64,000 bases of DNA from assembly GCF_003148645.1 (NCBI RefSeq), contig NZ_QGGP01000001.1, positions 372,001-436,000 on the forward strand, given 5' to 3'. Below the pieces are notes generated by a model. It saw nothing but the letters and a program-made list of their open reading frames with translations, ran no database searches and had not been told where the DNA came from. Of the stretch, positions 1 through 8,852 are shown piece after piece. Origin of the DNA: Xanthomarina spongicola (GTDB taxonomy: Bacteria; Bacteroidota; Bacteroidia; Flavobacteriales; Flavobacteriaceae). A program made the translations under genes and the position numbers. Numbering within the stretch: the first letter of the stretch is position 1; each line of letters begins with the position of its first letter.

Positions 1-575
1 ATTACTGTACAATTTGTTTTGCTAATTGAGGCTGTTAGCTTTCTTAAAGCTTGAGACATTAAACGTGCATGTAAACCCATTTTCGAGTCTCCCATTTCGC
101 CTTCAATTTCACTTTTTGGAGTTAAAGCAGCAACAGAATCGATAACTACTATATCTATAGCACCAGATCGAATTAAATTATCTGCAATTTCAAGCGCTTG
201 TTCACCATTATCGGGTTGAGAAATAATTAAATTATCAATATCAACGCCTAATTTTTCGGCATAAAACCTATCGAAAGCGTGTTCAGCATCAATAAATGCT
301 GCTATACCACCAGCTTTTTGAGCTTCGGCAATGGCATGTAAAGTTAATGTAGTTTTTCCTGAGGATTCAGGCCCATAAATTTCTATAACTCTTCCTCTTG
401 GGTAGCCACCAACTCCTAAAGCGATATCTAGACCTAATGAACCAGATGAAATGGCATCAACATCAACTACTGCTTGATCGCTCATTTTCATAACTGTTCC
501 TTTGCCGTATGCTTTATCTAATTTATCTAAAGTAAGTTTAAGTGCTTTTAATTTTGCTTCTTTTTCGTTGCTCAT
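1..575 (-). CDS. recA: RecA recombinase, 5' part (gene runs off the left edge)
   Basis: Reading the minus strand from the ATG at 575 gives about 191 residues of RecA: a short N-terminal helix ([19 protein letters not shown]), the Walker A segment [10 protein letters not shown], the [10 protein letters not shown] segment and the Walker B region [20 protein letters not shown]. RecA forms filaments on single-stranded DNA, drives strand exchange and activates SOS co-proteases. The C-terminal third, with loop L2, lies outside the window. The start fits the family because the core begins about 40 residues later. No LexA-type box is obvious upstream. A TA-rich promoter on the minus strand is expected in 580-660 but is not exact. 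Identification is secure. Confidence 0.97.
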   Translation of the reverse strand, partial: MSNEKEAKLKALKLTLDKLDKAYGKGTVMKMSDQAVVDVDAISSGSLGLDIALGVGGYPRGRVIEIYGPESSGKTTLTLHAIAEAQKAGGIAAFIDAEHAFDRFYAEKLGVDIDNLIISQPDNGEQALEIADNLIRSGAIDIVVIDSVAALTPKSEIEGEMGDSKMGLHARLMSQALRKLTASISKTNCTV

Positions 576-764
576 TTCTCTATATTTTATCTTGTGAAAG
601 TGATGCTAAAATACTACTTCTTTTTTCACTTTACAATTTTATGACGCAACCTTTTTATACTTTTTGCATCTACTATATAAAGTGGGGAAAATTTAGCTGT
701 GAAAAAGAAAAAAACAACTCACTTTTAAACAAATTAATAGTTTTAACTTAAAAGTGTATAGGCT

Positions 765-851
765 ATGAAATTTTTTAAAAAATGTATTAATGCACTAGGT
801 GTTTCAGTGGCTATATTTATAAATAGCAACTGTAAAGCCGATGGAGGTTAA
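765..851 (+). CDS. possible 28-residue hydrophobic peptide ending in Gly-Gly
   Basis: An ATG at 765 opens 28 codons: a basic start (MKFFKKC), a hydrophobic stretch (ALGVSVAIFINSNC) and the tail KADGG before TAA. The layout is that of a signal peptide or tiny membrane peptide, and the Cys resembles a poor lipobox. A loose promoter-like run, TACTTTTTG, lies at 658-666, and a folded segment and a strong terminator follow, which suggests that the strand is transcribed. There is no family match that I recognise. It could equally be chance coding within a noncoding transcript. Confidence 0.3.
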   Translation: MKFFKKCINALGVSVAIFINSNCKADGG

Positions 852-909
852 CTCGTAAAAATGTTTTTTCGATTTAGAAAATAAATTAAAAAATATTAAT
901 AACGAGTTA
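849..909 (+). other. possible RNA stem-loop before a terminator
   Basis: TAACTCGT at 849-856 pairs with ACGAGTTA at 902-909. Inside it, AATGTTTTTT can pair with AAAAAATATT with one G-U. It overlaps the stop of the small ORF and ends just before the terminator at 918-950. In AT-rich DNA such pairing may be chance, but the outer 8 bp contain GC pairs. Confidence 0.3.
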
Positions 910-917
910 GTCTACTT

Positions 918-950
918 AAAGCACTTTATAAATTTTATAAAGTGCTTTTT
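918..950 (+). terminator. intrinsic terminator
   Basis: AAAGCACTTTATAA pairs with TTATAAAGTGCTTT around a 3-4 nt loop, followed by a T-run. It ends a plus-strand transcript that can only contain the 765-851 region. It also works moderately on the minus strand. The rest of the 465-base gap (576-1040) holds only the recA upstream region and the trhO promoter. Confidence 0.7.
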
Positions 951-984
951 GATTTATACAAATTCATAAACTCATAAAAAACAC

Positions 985-992
985 TACATTTG
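985..992 (+). promoter_or_regulatory. -7 promoter element of the trhO operon
   Basis: TACATTTG matches the Bacteroidota TAnnTTTG -7 consensus exactly, about 48 bases before the trhO start. No clear TTTG sits at the ideal 19-bp distance upstream, so strength is uncertain. Confidence 0.5.
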
Positions 993-1040
993 CATCAAAT
1001 TATATTAGAATAATCTTTAACCTTAAATAATTAGTATAGC

Positions 1041-2114
1041 ATGCAACTGTACAATACCTTAAGCGCTAAAGAAAGAGCAGAACTTATTGAGCAAGCTGGA
1101 AAAGAACGCTTGACCATCTCTTTCTACAAATACGCCAAAATTGACAACCCAGACATTTTTAGAGATCACCTATTTCTTACTTGGGATAAATTTGATGTTT
1201 TAGGCAGAATTTATGTCGCTCACGAAGGCATAAATGCCCAACTTTCTCTGCCTGCAGATAACTTTAATCTGTTTAAAAATCATTTAGACACTATTTCGTT
1301 TTTAGAAAATGTAAGATTAAATATTGCCATTGAACATGATAATTTTTCTTTTTTAAAGCTGAAAGTAAAAGTGCGCGATAAAATTGTAGCTGATGGTTTA
1401 AACGATGACACTTTTGATGTAACCAATAAAGGCATTCATGTAGAAGCTGAACAATTTAATAAGCTTATTGAAGATCCAAATGTGGTTTTGGTAGATATGA
1501 GAAATCATTACGAAAGTGAAATAGGCCATTTTAAAAATGCTGTGACTCCAGATGTGGATACCTTTCGTGAATCTTTAGACATTATTGAAGCCGATTTAAA
1601 AGAACACAAAGAAGATAAAAAACTAGTCATGTACTGCACTGGTGGAATCCGTTGCGAAAAAGCAAGTGCTTACTATAAACATAAAGGATTTAAAAACGTG
1701 TATCAACTTGAAGGAGGTATCATCAATTATGTGAGACAAGTAGAAGCTAAAGGCCTTGAAAATAAATTTATAGGCAAAAATTTTGTGTTCGATGAACGTC
1801 GTTCAGAACGTATTTCCGATGATGTAATTGCACATTGCCATCAATGTGGAGAACCAGCCGATTTGCATACTAATTGTGCAAACGAAGCTTGTCATTTATT
1901 ATTTATTCAATGTGATGCTTGTAAGGAAAAAATGGAGAACTGCTGTTCTACAAATTGTCAAGAAATAACTCATTTATCTTACGAAGAGCAGAAAGCCTTA
2001 CGAAAAGGTCAAGGCAATAGCAACGATATCTTTAAGAAAGGAAGAGCCGATCATTTACCTTATAAAAAGGATTTGCGCAACATCTTTGAAAATTTTAAAA
2101 GCACTAATTCTTAA
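1041..2114 (+). CDS. trhO: tRNA uridine-34 hydroxylase TrhO (rhodanese family)
   Basis: 357 residues of the YceA/TrhO family. An N-terminal acylphosphatase-like half (about 1-140) is followed by a rhodanese domain (about 140-245) with the active loop CTGGIRC, Cys199 being the expected catalytic residue, and then a Cys-rich C-terminal segment (CHQCGEPADLH and further CxxC pairs) of the zinc-binding type. In E. coli TrhO makes 5-hydroxyuridine at tRNA position 34 using oxygen. The neighbour trhP belongs to the family that does the same job by an oxygen-independent, prephenate-dependent route, so both branches sit together. The ATG at 1041 follows an exact -7 promoter element. Length is close to the family norm. 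Confidence 0.93.
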   Translation: MQLYNTLSAKERAELIEQAGKERLTISFYKYAKIDNPDIFRDHLFLTWDKFDVLGRIYVAHEGINAQLSLPADNFNLFKNHLDTISFLENVRLNIAIEHDNFSFLKLKVKVRDKIVADGLNDDTFDVTNKGIHVEAEQFNKLIEDPNVVLVDMRNHYESEIGHFKNAVTPDVDTFRESLDIIEADLKEHKEDKKLVMYCTGGIRCEKASAYYKHKGFKNVYQLEGGIINYVRQVEAKGLENKFIGKNFVFDERRSERISDDVIAHCHQCGEPADLHTNCANEACHLLFIQCDACKEKMENCCSTNCQEITHLSYEEQKALRKGQGNSNDIFKKGRADHLPYKKDLRNIFENFKSTNS

Positions 2115-2125
2115 AAGCCATAGTT

Positions 2126-3370
2126 ATGCAACATATAGAATTAATGGCACCTGCAGGAAATTTCGAATCGCTTCAAGCAGCATTAGATAATGGTGCAAAT
2201 TCCATTTATTTTGGAGTAGAGCAACTAAATATGAGAGCTCGTGCAACCTTAAATTTCACCATTGCCGATTTGCCTGAAATTGCAAGACGCTGTGAAACCA
2301 AAAATGTTAGAACCTATTTAACATTAAATACCATAATTTACGATCACGATTTATCCATTGTAAAAACTTTACTGAAACAAGCCAAGGAAGCTAATATTAC
2401 AGCTGTTATAGCTATGGATCAGGCTGTTATTGCTTCAGCAAGAGAGATTGGTATGGAAGTGCATATTTCTACACAATTAAATATCACGAATATTGAAACG
2501 GTTAAATTTTACGCCATGTTTGCAGACACCATGGTTTTGAGTCGTGAATTGAGTTTAAGACAAGTAAAAAAAATAACCGAACACATAGAAAAAGAGCAAA
2601 TAAAAGGGCCTTCAGGTAGATTGATAGAAATTGAAATCTTTGGTCATGGCGCATTGTGTATGGCAGTTTCTGGGAAGTGTTATATGAGTTTACATTCACA
2701 TAACTCTTCAGCAAATAGAGGTGCTTGTAAACAAAATTGTCGAAAAAAATATACAGTTATCGATCAGGAAACTGGTTTTGAAATGGAGTTGGATAACGAA
2801 TATATTATGTCTCCAAAAGATTTATGTACCATCGATTTTCTAGATGAGATTGTAGATGCAGGAATTAAAGTTTTGAAAATTGAAGGTCGTGGAAGAGCAC
2901 CAGAATATGTAGCTAAAGTAATTAAATGTTATCGCGATGCTATCGATAGTGTTGCAAATGAAACATACAGCAAAGAAAAAGTAATTTCTTGGATGCAAGA
3001 ATTGGAAAAAGTATACAATCGTGGCTTTTGGAGTGGTTATTATTTAGGGCAGAAATTAGGCGAATGGAGTACAGGTTCCGGATCTCATGCCACACAAAAG
3101 AAAGTGTATTTAGGAAAAGGCACACACTTTTATCCAAAAGCAAAAATTGCCGAATTTAAAATTGAAGCCTTCGATATTACTGTTGGAGACACTATTTTAG
3201 TTACTGGTCCAACAACTGGAGCTAAAGAAATGGAAGTGACAGACATGATGGTAAACGATTTGAAATCTGATAAAGGTTCTAAAGGCGATTTGGTAACTAT
3301 CCCAATCGATTTTAGAATAAGACCATCAGATAAATTGTATAAAATTGTTGAAAATAAAGTAGAAGCCTAA
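2126..3370 (+). CDS. trhP: U32-family tRNA hydroxylation protein TrhP (YegQ-like)
   Basis: 414 residues of peptidase family U32. The family signature lies near residues 169-190 (EIFGHGALCMAVSGKCYMS), followed by the Cys cluster NRGACKQNCRKKY. In E. coli TrhP works in the prephenate-dependent, oxygen-independent formation of 5-hydroxyuridine-34 in tRNA and depends on iron-sulfur cluster assembly. The conserved cysteines would suit a cluster. It is slightly shorter than E. coli YegQ. It lies 11 bases after trhO, and its stop overlaps the start of the ferredoxin gene (TAATG at 3368-3372), indicating translational coupling. A protease role is historical and unlikely. Family is secure; substrate is inferred from E. 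coli. Confidence 0.88.
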   Translation: MQHIELMAPAGNFESLQAALDNGANSIYFGVEQLNMRARATLNFTIADLPEIARRCETKNVRTYLTLNTIIYDHDLSIVKTLLKQAKEANITAVIAMDQAVIASAREIGMEVHISTQLNITNIETVKFYAMFADTMVLSRELSLRQVKKITEHIEKEQIKGPSGRLIEIEIFGHGALCMAVSGKCYMSLHSHNSSANRGACKQNCRKKYTVIDQETGFEMELDNEYIMSPKDLCTIDFLDEIVDAGIKVLKIEGRGRAPEYVAKVIKCYRDAIDSVANETYSKEKVISWMQELEKVYNRGFWSGYYLGQKLGEWSTGSGSHATQKKVYLGKGTHFYPKAKIAEFKIEAFDITVGDTILVTGPTTGAKEMEVTDMMVNDLKSDKGSKGDLVTIPIDFRIRPSDKLYKIVENKVEA

Positions 3371-3600
3371 TGGTAATTATTACCTTACAACGCAATAAAT
3401 GTATTGGCTGTAACTACTGCGTGGAAATGGCACCAAGCCAATTCCAGATGTCAAAAAAAGACGGAAAAACGGTTTTGTTACATGGAATTGAGAAGAAAGG
3501 ATTTTTCACTTTAAAATCAAACGATTTTAACATTTTGGAAGCTTGCGAAAATGCTTCAAAAGCCTGTCCAGTGAATATTATTAGTGTTAAAATAAATTGA
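3370..3600 (+). CDS. small ferredoxin, 4Fe-4S type
   Basis: 76 residues with Cys11-x2-Cys14-x2-Cys17 near the start and Cys66-Pro near the end (KACPVNII), the layout of single-cluster 4Fe-4S ferredoxins. Cys59 is extra and may form a disulfide. It starts within the trhP stop codon and is followed 15 bases later by a radical SAM gene, so it probably donates electrons to one or both neighbours. TrhP-type chemistry needs iron-sulfur functions and radical SAM enzymes need a one-electron reductant; which of them it serves is inference. Confidence 0.85.
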   Translation: MVIITLQRNKCIGCNYCVEMAPSQFQMSKKDGKTVLLHGIEKKGFFTLKSNDFNILEACENASKACPVNIISVKIN

Positions 3601-3615
3601 TTAATAAATAATAGA

Positions 3616-4620
3616 ATGAATATTTACAAGTTGTTACAACTTAATAGAAAGATAAAAAGTCATAGAATTAAATTTCTTGGGCTCTATCTGTTGCATAAGT
3701 TTAATCAACGCTATTTAGCTGTAAATATAGATCCAGTAATGGCCTGCAATTTAAGATGTAAAATGTGTTATTTTACAGATGCAGATTATGTTAAAACCCT
3801 AAAAGGCCAATTTAAAGAAGACGAACTAAATCAAGTAGCAAAAACCATTTTTAAACGCGCTTTAAAACTTCAAATTGGTTGTGGTACTGAGCCAACATTA
3901 TATAAAGATTTAGTGAAAGTTGTAGAACTAGGAAAAGCTTATAATGTGCCATATATTTCCATTACTACCAATGCCAATTTATTAGATGAAGAAAAAATTG
4001 AAGCGCTTTTAAAAGCTGGTTTGAATGAGTTCACTATTTCGCTTCATGGAGTTCATAAAGAAAGCTATGAAAATTTCATGCAAAAAGCCAGTTATGAAAA
4101 ATTTCATAATGCTTTTAAAGCCTTTGAAAAATTAAAAAAACAGTACGATTTTAAAGTTCGAATCAATTATACCTTCAACAAAGATAATTTTTACGAACTA
4201 GCTGATTTTTTCAAACATTTTAATGGCGAAAGCTTCGATATTCTTCAAATTCGTCCTATCCAGAAAATAGGTAATACCGAATATAACGATTTTGATTTAG
4301 ATAGTATTCGGGCAGAATATCCTCAATTAATTAAAGACATTAGAACCCAGTGTAAGGAAAATCACATCACCTTATTAGCGCCAAATACTATTCCTAAAGA
4401 CCAAAGTACGAATGCATCTAGTTTAATTTTCGACTATACCTTTTGTTATGTGTCTCCACAAAAATTTTGGAAAGATGGTTTCGATTGGAATAATGAAAGC
4501 TTTAATGTCTATTCCCAAAAAATTGGCTGGGGTAAGTTATTATGGTCGAACATATTTAAATCTGAAAAAGAATTAAAATCCCTCTCAAATAGATTAAATT
4601 ACGAAGTTGAGTTTAATTAA
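3616..4620 (+). CDS. radical SAM protein of unknown substrate
   Basis: 334 residues with the radical SAM cluster motif CNLRCKMC (Cys44, Cys48, Cys51), a GCGTEPTLY segment in the place of the SAM-binding GGE-type motif, and a TIM-barrel-like core to about residue 240. The C-terminal part (240-334) lacks an obvious SPASM Cys cluster. It has no membrane segment. It is the last gene of the trhO-trhP-ferredoxin run. That context suggests tRNA or cofactor modification, but I do not recognise a characterised orthologue and do not assign a reaction. Confidence 0.8.
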   Translation: MNIYKLLQLNRKIKSHRIKFLGLYLLHKFNQRYLAVNIDPVMACNLRCKMCYFTDADYVKTLKGQFKEDELNQVAKTIFKRALKLQIGCGTEPTLYKDLVKVVELGKAYNVPYISITTNANLLDEEKIEALLKAGLNEFTISLHGVHKESYENFMQKASYEKFHNAFKAFEKLKKQYDFKVRINYTFNKDNFYELADFFKHFNGESFDILQIRPIQKIGNTEYNDFDLDSIRAEYPQLIKDIRTQCKENHITLLAPNTIPKDQSTNASSLIFDYTFCYVSPQKFWKDGFDWNNESFNVYSQKIGWGKLLWSNIFKSEKELKSLSNRLNYEVEFN

Positions 4621-4783
4621 AAAAAGCTTATTTTAAAGTCCGTAAATAATCTTACCTTTACAATCCAAAGTATTTACTTTGAGTTGTATTTTCTACAAAT
4701 GTGGAAATTACTTAAACAAAAATATTTTTATTAATTTTCTTCTGTTGTCTAAGGGCTTCAGAATCAATATATACATAAAACTT

Positions 4784-5956
4784 ATGAGTTGTAACAGTTG
4801 CTCAACTGGTAAAGATGGACAACCTAAAGGTTGCAAAAATAATGGCACATGTGGAACAGATAGTTGTAACAAATTAACAGTTTTCGATTGGCTTTCAAAT
4901 ATGTCACTCCCAAATGGTGAAAAACCTTTCGATTGGGTGGAAGTACGTTTTAAAAACGGGAGAAAACACTATTATAAAAACACTGAAAATTTAACGTTAA
5001 GTATTGGAGATATTGTAGCTACTCAAGCTCAATTTGGTCACGATGTTGGCATGGTAACACTTACAGGAGAGCTTGTTAGAGTTCAAATGAAACGTAAAAA
5101 AGTTTCTGAAAATGACGAGGAAATTTTAAAAATCTACAGAAAAGCTACTCAAAAAGATATAGATATTTGGTCTGATTATAGAGACAAAGAGGAGCCAATG
5201 AAAGTTAAAGCTCGTCAATTTGCTATAGATATTAAATTGCAAATGAAAATTTCAGATATCGAATTTCAAGGAGATGGTAGTAAGGCAACTTTTTACTACA
5301 CTGCCGAAGAACGTGTTGATTTTAGAGAGCTTATTAAAATGTATGCTAGAGAGTTTAAAACACGTATAGAAATGAAGCAGGTTGGCTTTCGTCAAGAAGC
5401 TTCAAGACTTGGAGGTATTGGCTCTTGTGGTAGAGAATTATGTTGTTCTACCTGGTTAACAGACTTCAGATCGGTTAGTACTTCGGCTGCACGATACCAG
5501 CAGCTATCTTTAAACCCACAAAAACTAGCAGGACAATGTGGTAAATTAAAATGTTGTTTAAATTATGAATTAGATACGTATTTAGATGCTCTTAAAGATT
5601 TCCCTAAATCAGACATTAAATTATACACTGAAAAAGGGACTGCAGTTTGTCAGAAAACAGATATTTTTAAAGGTCATATGTGGTTTGCTTATGAAGGTGA
5701 ATGGAGTAATTGGCATGTAATTACAAAAGATCAGGCTATAGAAATTTTAGAGTTAAATAAGAATAAACAGAAAGTTGCTAGCTTAGAAGAATATGCTTCA
5801 GAATTAATTGAGAATACTAAAACCGAATTTGAAAACGTTGTAGGACAAGATAGTTTAACAAGATTTGACTCAAAAGCACCAAATAGAAAAAGCAAAAACA
5901 ATAGAAGGAACAAAAGGAAGAGAAATCCACAAAACAGTAAAAAAAATGCGAAATAG
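4784..5956 (+). CDS. ricT: PSP1-domain protein, RicT/YaaT family
   Basis: 390 residues from the ATG at 4784. A TTG 35 codons earlier would add a low-complexity extension unlike the family. The start is Cys-rich (MSCNSCSTGKDGQPKGC), followed by the PSP1 core with GSCGRELCCSTWL and GQCGKLKCCLNYE, cysteines that in Bacillus RicT contribute to [4Fe-4S] binding of the RicAFT complex. The C-terminus (about 340-390) is a basic Lys/Arg/Asn-rich tail. In Bacillus the complex acts in RNA maturation; here the partners are not visible. The ricT-gldH-PBP1A order is common in Bacteroidota. The 3' end overlaps gldH by 11 bases. Confidence 0.87.
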   Translation: MSCNSCSTGKDGQPKGCKNNGTCGTDSCNKLTVFDWLSNMSLPNGEKPFDWVEVRFKNGRKHYYKNTENLTLSIGDIVATQAQFGHDVGMVTLTGELVRVQMKRKKVSENDEEILKIYRKATQKDIDIWSDYRDKEEPMKVKARQFAIDIKLQMKISDIEFQGDGSKATFYYTAEERVDFRELIKMYAREFKTRIEMKQVGFRQEASRLGGIGSCGRELCCSTWLTDFRSVSTSAARYQQLSLNPQKLAGQCGKLKCCLNYELDTYLDALKDFPKSDIKLYTEKGTAVCQKTDIFKGHMWFAYEGEWSNWHVITKDQAIEILELNKNKQKVASLEEYASELIENTKTEFENVVGQDSLTRFDSKAPNRKSKNNRRNKRKRNPQNSKKNAK

Positions 5957-6431
5957 TGTTTTGTTTATCCTTCTTGCAATAATAATAGTCTCTTGCGATT
6001 CTAAACAAGTGTTTGATACCTATAAGTCAGTTCCAAACAAATGGCATAAAGATTCAATTATTAGTTTTAAAATACATCCACCAGACACATTAAATTCGTA
6101 TAACTTATATGTAAACCTTAGAAACAACAACGACTATAAGTATAGTAACTTATTTTTAATTGTTGAGATGAAATTTCCACATGGAAAAACTATTAAAGAC
6201 ACACTGGAATATAGAATGGCCAAACCAAATGGCGAGTTTTTAGGCACAGGATTTGCTGAGGTAAAAGAAAACAAGTTGTGGTACAAAGAAAATGTAGTCT
6301 TTAGTGAATCTGGAGAATACAAAGTAAACATTCAACAAGCCATGAGGGAAAATGGTAAGGTAAATGGTGTTGTTAACCTAGAAGGTATTACAGATATAGG
6401 ATTTAGAATTGAAAAACCAGCTGCAGAATAA
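5946..6431 (+). CDS. gldH: gliding motility lipoprotein GldH
   Basis: 161 residues. The N-terminal signal LLAIIIVSC places a lipobox Cys at residue 17. The mature part shows the GldH pattern (VFDTYKSVPNKWHKDSI, then a beta-rich domain with LGTGFAEVKENKLWYK). GldH is a lipoprotein needed for gliding in Flavobacterium and is linked to the T9SS/gliding apparatus. I chose the ATG at 5946 because it directly precedes the signal; an upstream in-frame ATG at 5865 would bury the signal and lies inside ricT. The overlap with ricT and the 4-base gap to the PBP1A gene suggest one operon. Confidence 0.9.
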   Translation: MRNSVLFILLAIIIVSCDSKQVFDTYKSVPNKWHKDSIISFKIHPPDTLNSYNLYVNLRNNNDYKYSNLFLIVEMKFPHGKTIKDTLEYRMAKPNGEFLGTGFAEVKENKLWYKENVVFSESGEYKVNIQQAMRENGKVNGVVNLEGITDIGFRIEKPAAE

Positions 6432-6435
6432 ATTT

Positions 6436-8778
6436 ATGGCTAAAGTAAAAAAGAAACAAACAAAAAATAATCAAGATTTTTCCAGCTATGTAAGATGGTT
6501 CTGGAAATTATTTATTACAGGCACTCTATTTGTAGCACTGATTTTTTTATTAGCATCATGGGGAGCTTTTGGAGAGCTACCAGATTATACAGTTTTAGAA
6601 AATCCTAAAACAAATCTGGCTACCGAAATTATTTCTTCAGACGGAAAAACTTTAGGAAAATTTTATTTTAACGATAACAGAACACCAGTTGGTTATAACG
6701 ATTTGCCACAACATTTAGTTGATGCTTTAATTGCAACAGAAGATGTTCGTTATTACGAGCATTCTGGTATTGATGCTCGTGGAACTGTTAGAGCATTTGT
6801 GTTTTTAGGAAGTAAAGGTGGAGCTAGTACTATTTCTCAGCAGTTATCAAGACAATTATTTGTTGGTGTAGCATCTACAAGCACATTAAGTAGGATTACC
6901 CAAAAATTAAAAGAGTGGATTATTGCCATTAAATTAGAACGCCAATATACCAAAGAAGAAATTATTGCCATGTATTTTAATATCTACGATTTTGGTAATA
7001 ATGCCGATGGTATCCGTTCGGCAGCTAGTATTTACTTCGATAAAGAGCCTAAAGAGTTAGATATTAAAGAATCTGCTATGCTGGTAGGCATGTTTAAAAA
7101 CTCATCTCTCTATAATCCTAGAGACCATAGAAACCCAGTTGGTACTAAAAACAGACGAAATGTGGTTTTAGACCAAATGGAAAAATATGATTTTATTACT
7201 GAAGAAGTTAAAGATTCACTACAAAAAACAGAATTAGGATTACGGTATTCTCCACAATCGCATCGAGATGGCATAGCAACATATTTTAGAGCTTATTTAG
7301 ATGGCTTTATGAAAGATTGGATAAAGAATAATCCAAAACCAGATGGCGAAAAATATAATTTATATGGAGATGGTTTAAAAGTATTTACAACTATTGATTC
7401 CAGAATGCAACAATATGCCGAAGATGCTGTACAACAACATATGCCAAGGCTTCAAGCAGAATTCAATCATCAAAACACACCAGATAGAAATCCTACAGCA
7501 CCATTTTTAGAATTAGGCCAATCTGAAATAGATGCATTAATGAAACGCTCTATGAAACAGAGCGAGCGTTGGAGGCATATGAAATATGATTTAAAGAAAG
7601 ATGAAGATGAAATAATTGCTTCCTTCAATAAGCCAACACAAATGACACTCTTTTCTTGGAAAGGAGAGATAGACACCATTATGAAACCTATGGATTCTAT
7701 GCGTTATTATAAGGCATTCTTACATACAGGCATGATGTCTATGGATCCACAAACAGGACATGTAAAAGCTTGGGTTGGAGGTGTAAACTACAAACATTTT
7801 CAATACGACCATGTAAAACAAAGTCGCAGACAAGTAGGTTCTACTTTTAAGCCTTTTGTGTATGCAACAGCAATAGACCAATTACATTTATCTCCTTGTG
7901 ATGAGCTACCAAATACGCAAATAACTATAGAAGCTGAGAAATTTGGAAATCCAGAACCTTGGACTCCTAGAAATTCCGATGCTCAATATGGAGGTACACT
8001 AACTTTAAAAAATGCATTAGCTAATTCAGTAAACACAATTACAGCTAGATTAATGGATAAAGTTGGCCCACAACCTGTAGTAGATCTAGCAAAAAAACTA
8101 GGTGTTGAAGCAGAGATTCCAGTTGTGCCCTCTATCGCTTTAGGGACAGCCGATTTAAGCGTGTACGAAATGGTTGCAGCTTATAGCACTTTTGCTAATA
8201 AAGGGGTTTATACAAAACCAGTTATGGTAACTCATATTGAAGATAAAAATGGCACTATTTTATATCAATTTACTCCAGAAGCAAGAGATGTTTTAAGCGA
8301 AGAAGTAGCATATGTAACAGTTAAATTAATGGAAGGTGTAACAGAAGGAGGCTCAGGTGTCAGATTAAGAACAAAAGGAGCAGACGCTTATAGAGCAGAT
8401 TATAGAGAGATAATAACTGGTTATCCATATGAATTTAAAAACCCAATAGCAGGAAAAACTGGTACTACACAAAACCAAAGTGATGGTTGGTTTATGGGTA
8501 TGGTTCCAAATTTAGTTACTGGTGTTTGGGTTGGAGCAGAAGATAGAGCAGCACATTTTAGAACCATTACTTATGGGCAAGGAGCAGCAATGGCTTTACC
8601 AATTTGGGGTTTATATATGAAGAGTTGTTATGAAAATGAAGATTTGGAGATTTCTAAAGCAGATTTCGAGAAACCTTTAGAGCTTTCAATTGAAGTAGAT
8701 TGTGAAAACTACAATCCTGATGAAAATTCCGATCCTAATATGCCTGACGTTGAAGTGCCAGATGAATTGGATTTTTAA
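6436..8778 (+). CDS. class A penicillin-binding protein (PBP1A type)
   Basis: 780 residues from the ATG at 6436 (the earlier in-frame TTG lies inside gldH). One transmembrane helix at about 27-47; GT51 glycosyltransferase domain with catalytic Glu102 in ATEDVRYYEH and the GGASTISQQLSRQLF motif; then a transpeptidase domain with the STFK box (Ser469, Lys472), NSVNT and the KTG box (Lys674). It polymerises and cross-links peptidoglycan at the outer face of the inner membrane. The C-terminus ends in an acidic Pro/Asp tail. It is the last gene of the ricT-gldH unit and is followed by a clear terminator. Confidence 0.95.
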   Translation: MAKVKKKQTKNNQDFSSYVRWFWKLFITGTLFVALIFLLASWGAFGELPDYTVLENPKTNLATEIISSDGKTLGKFYFNDNRTPVGYNDLPQHLVDALIATEDVRYYEHSGIDARGTVRAFVFLGSKGGASTISQQLSRQLFVGVASTSTLSRITQKLKEWIIAIKLERQYTKEEIIAMYFNIYDFGNNADGIRSAASIYFDKEPKELDIKESAMLVGMFKNSSLYNPRDHRNPVGTKNRRNVVLDQMEKYDFITEEVKDSLQKTELGLRYSPQSHRDGIATYFRAYLDGFMKDWIKNNPKPDGEKYNLYGDGLKVFTTIDSRMQQYAEDAVQQHMPRLQAEFNHQNTPDRNPTAPFLELGQSEIDALMKRSMKQSERWRHMKYDLKKDEDEIIASFNKPTQMTLFSWKGEIDTIMKPMDSMRYYKAFLHTGMMSMDPQTGHVKAWVGGVNYKHFQYDHVKQSRRQVGSTFKPFVYATAIDQLHLSPCDELPNTQITIEAEKFGNPEPWTPRNSDAQYGGTLTLKNALANSVNTITARLMDKVGPQPVVDLAKKLGVEAEIPVVPSIALGTADLSVYEMVAAYSTFANKGVYTKPVMVTHIEDKNGTILYQFTPEARDVLSEEVAYVTVKLMEGVTEGGSGVRLRTKGADAYRADYREIITGYPYEFKNPIAGKTGTTQNQSDGWFMGMVPNLVTGVWVGAEDRAAHFRTITYGQGAAMALPIWGLYMKSCYENEDLEISKADFEKPLELSIEVDCENYNPDENSDPNMPDVEVPDELDF

Positions 8779-8786
8779 AAAAAAAC

Positions 8787-8816
8787 AAAAGCCATTCTTT
8801 TTAGAATGGCTTTTTT
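8787..8816 (+). terminator. intrinsic terminator after PBP1A gene
   Basis: GCCATTCT at 8791-8798 pairs with AGAATGGC at 8803-8810 around TTTT, with A-run before and T6 after. It ends the ricT-gldH-PBP1A transcript. Confidence 0.9.
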
Positions 8817-8852
8817 ATTTCGTATTTTTCCACTACAAAAAATGATAGTAAC

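Noticed and set aside
542-751. Plus-strand 69-codon frame overlapping the recA start
   Set aside because: It begins antisense to recA, has low-complexity Leu/Phe content and no family match.
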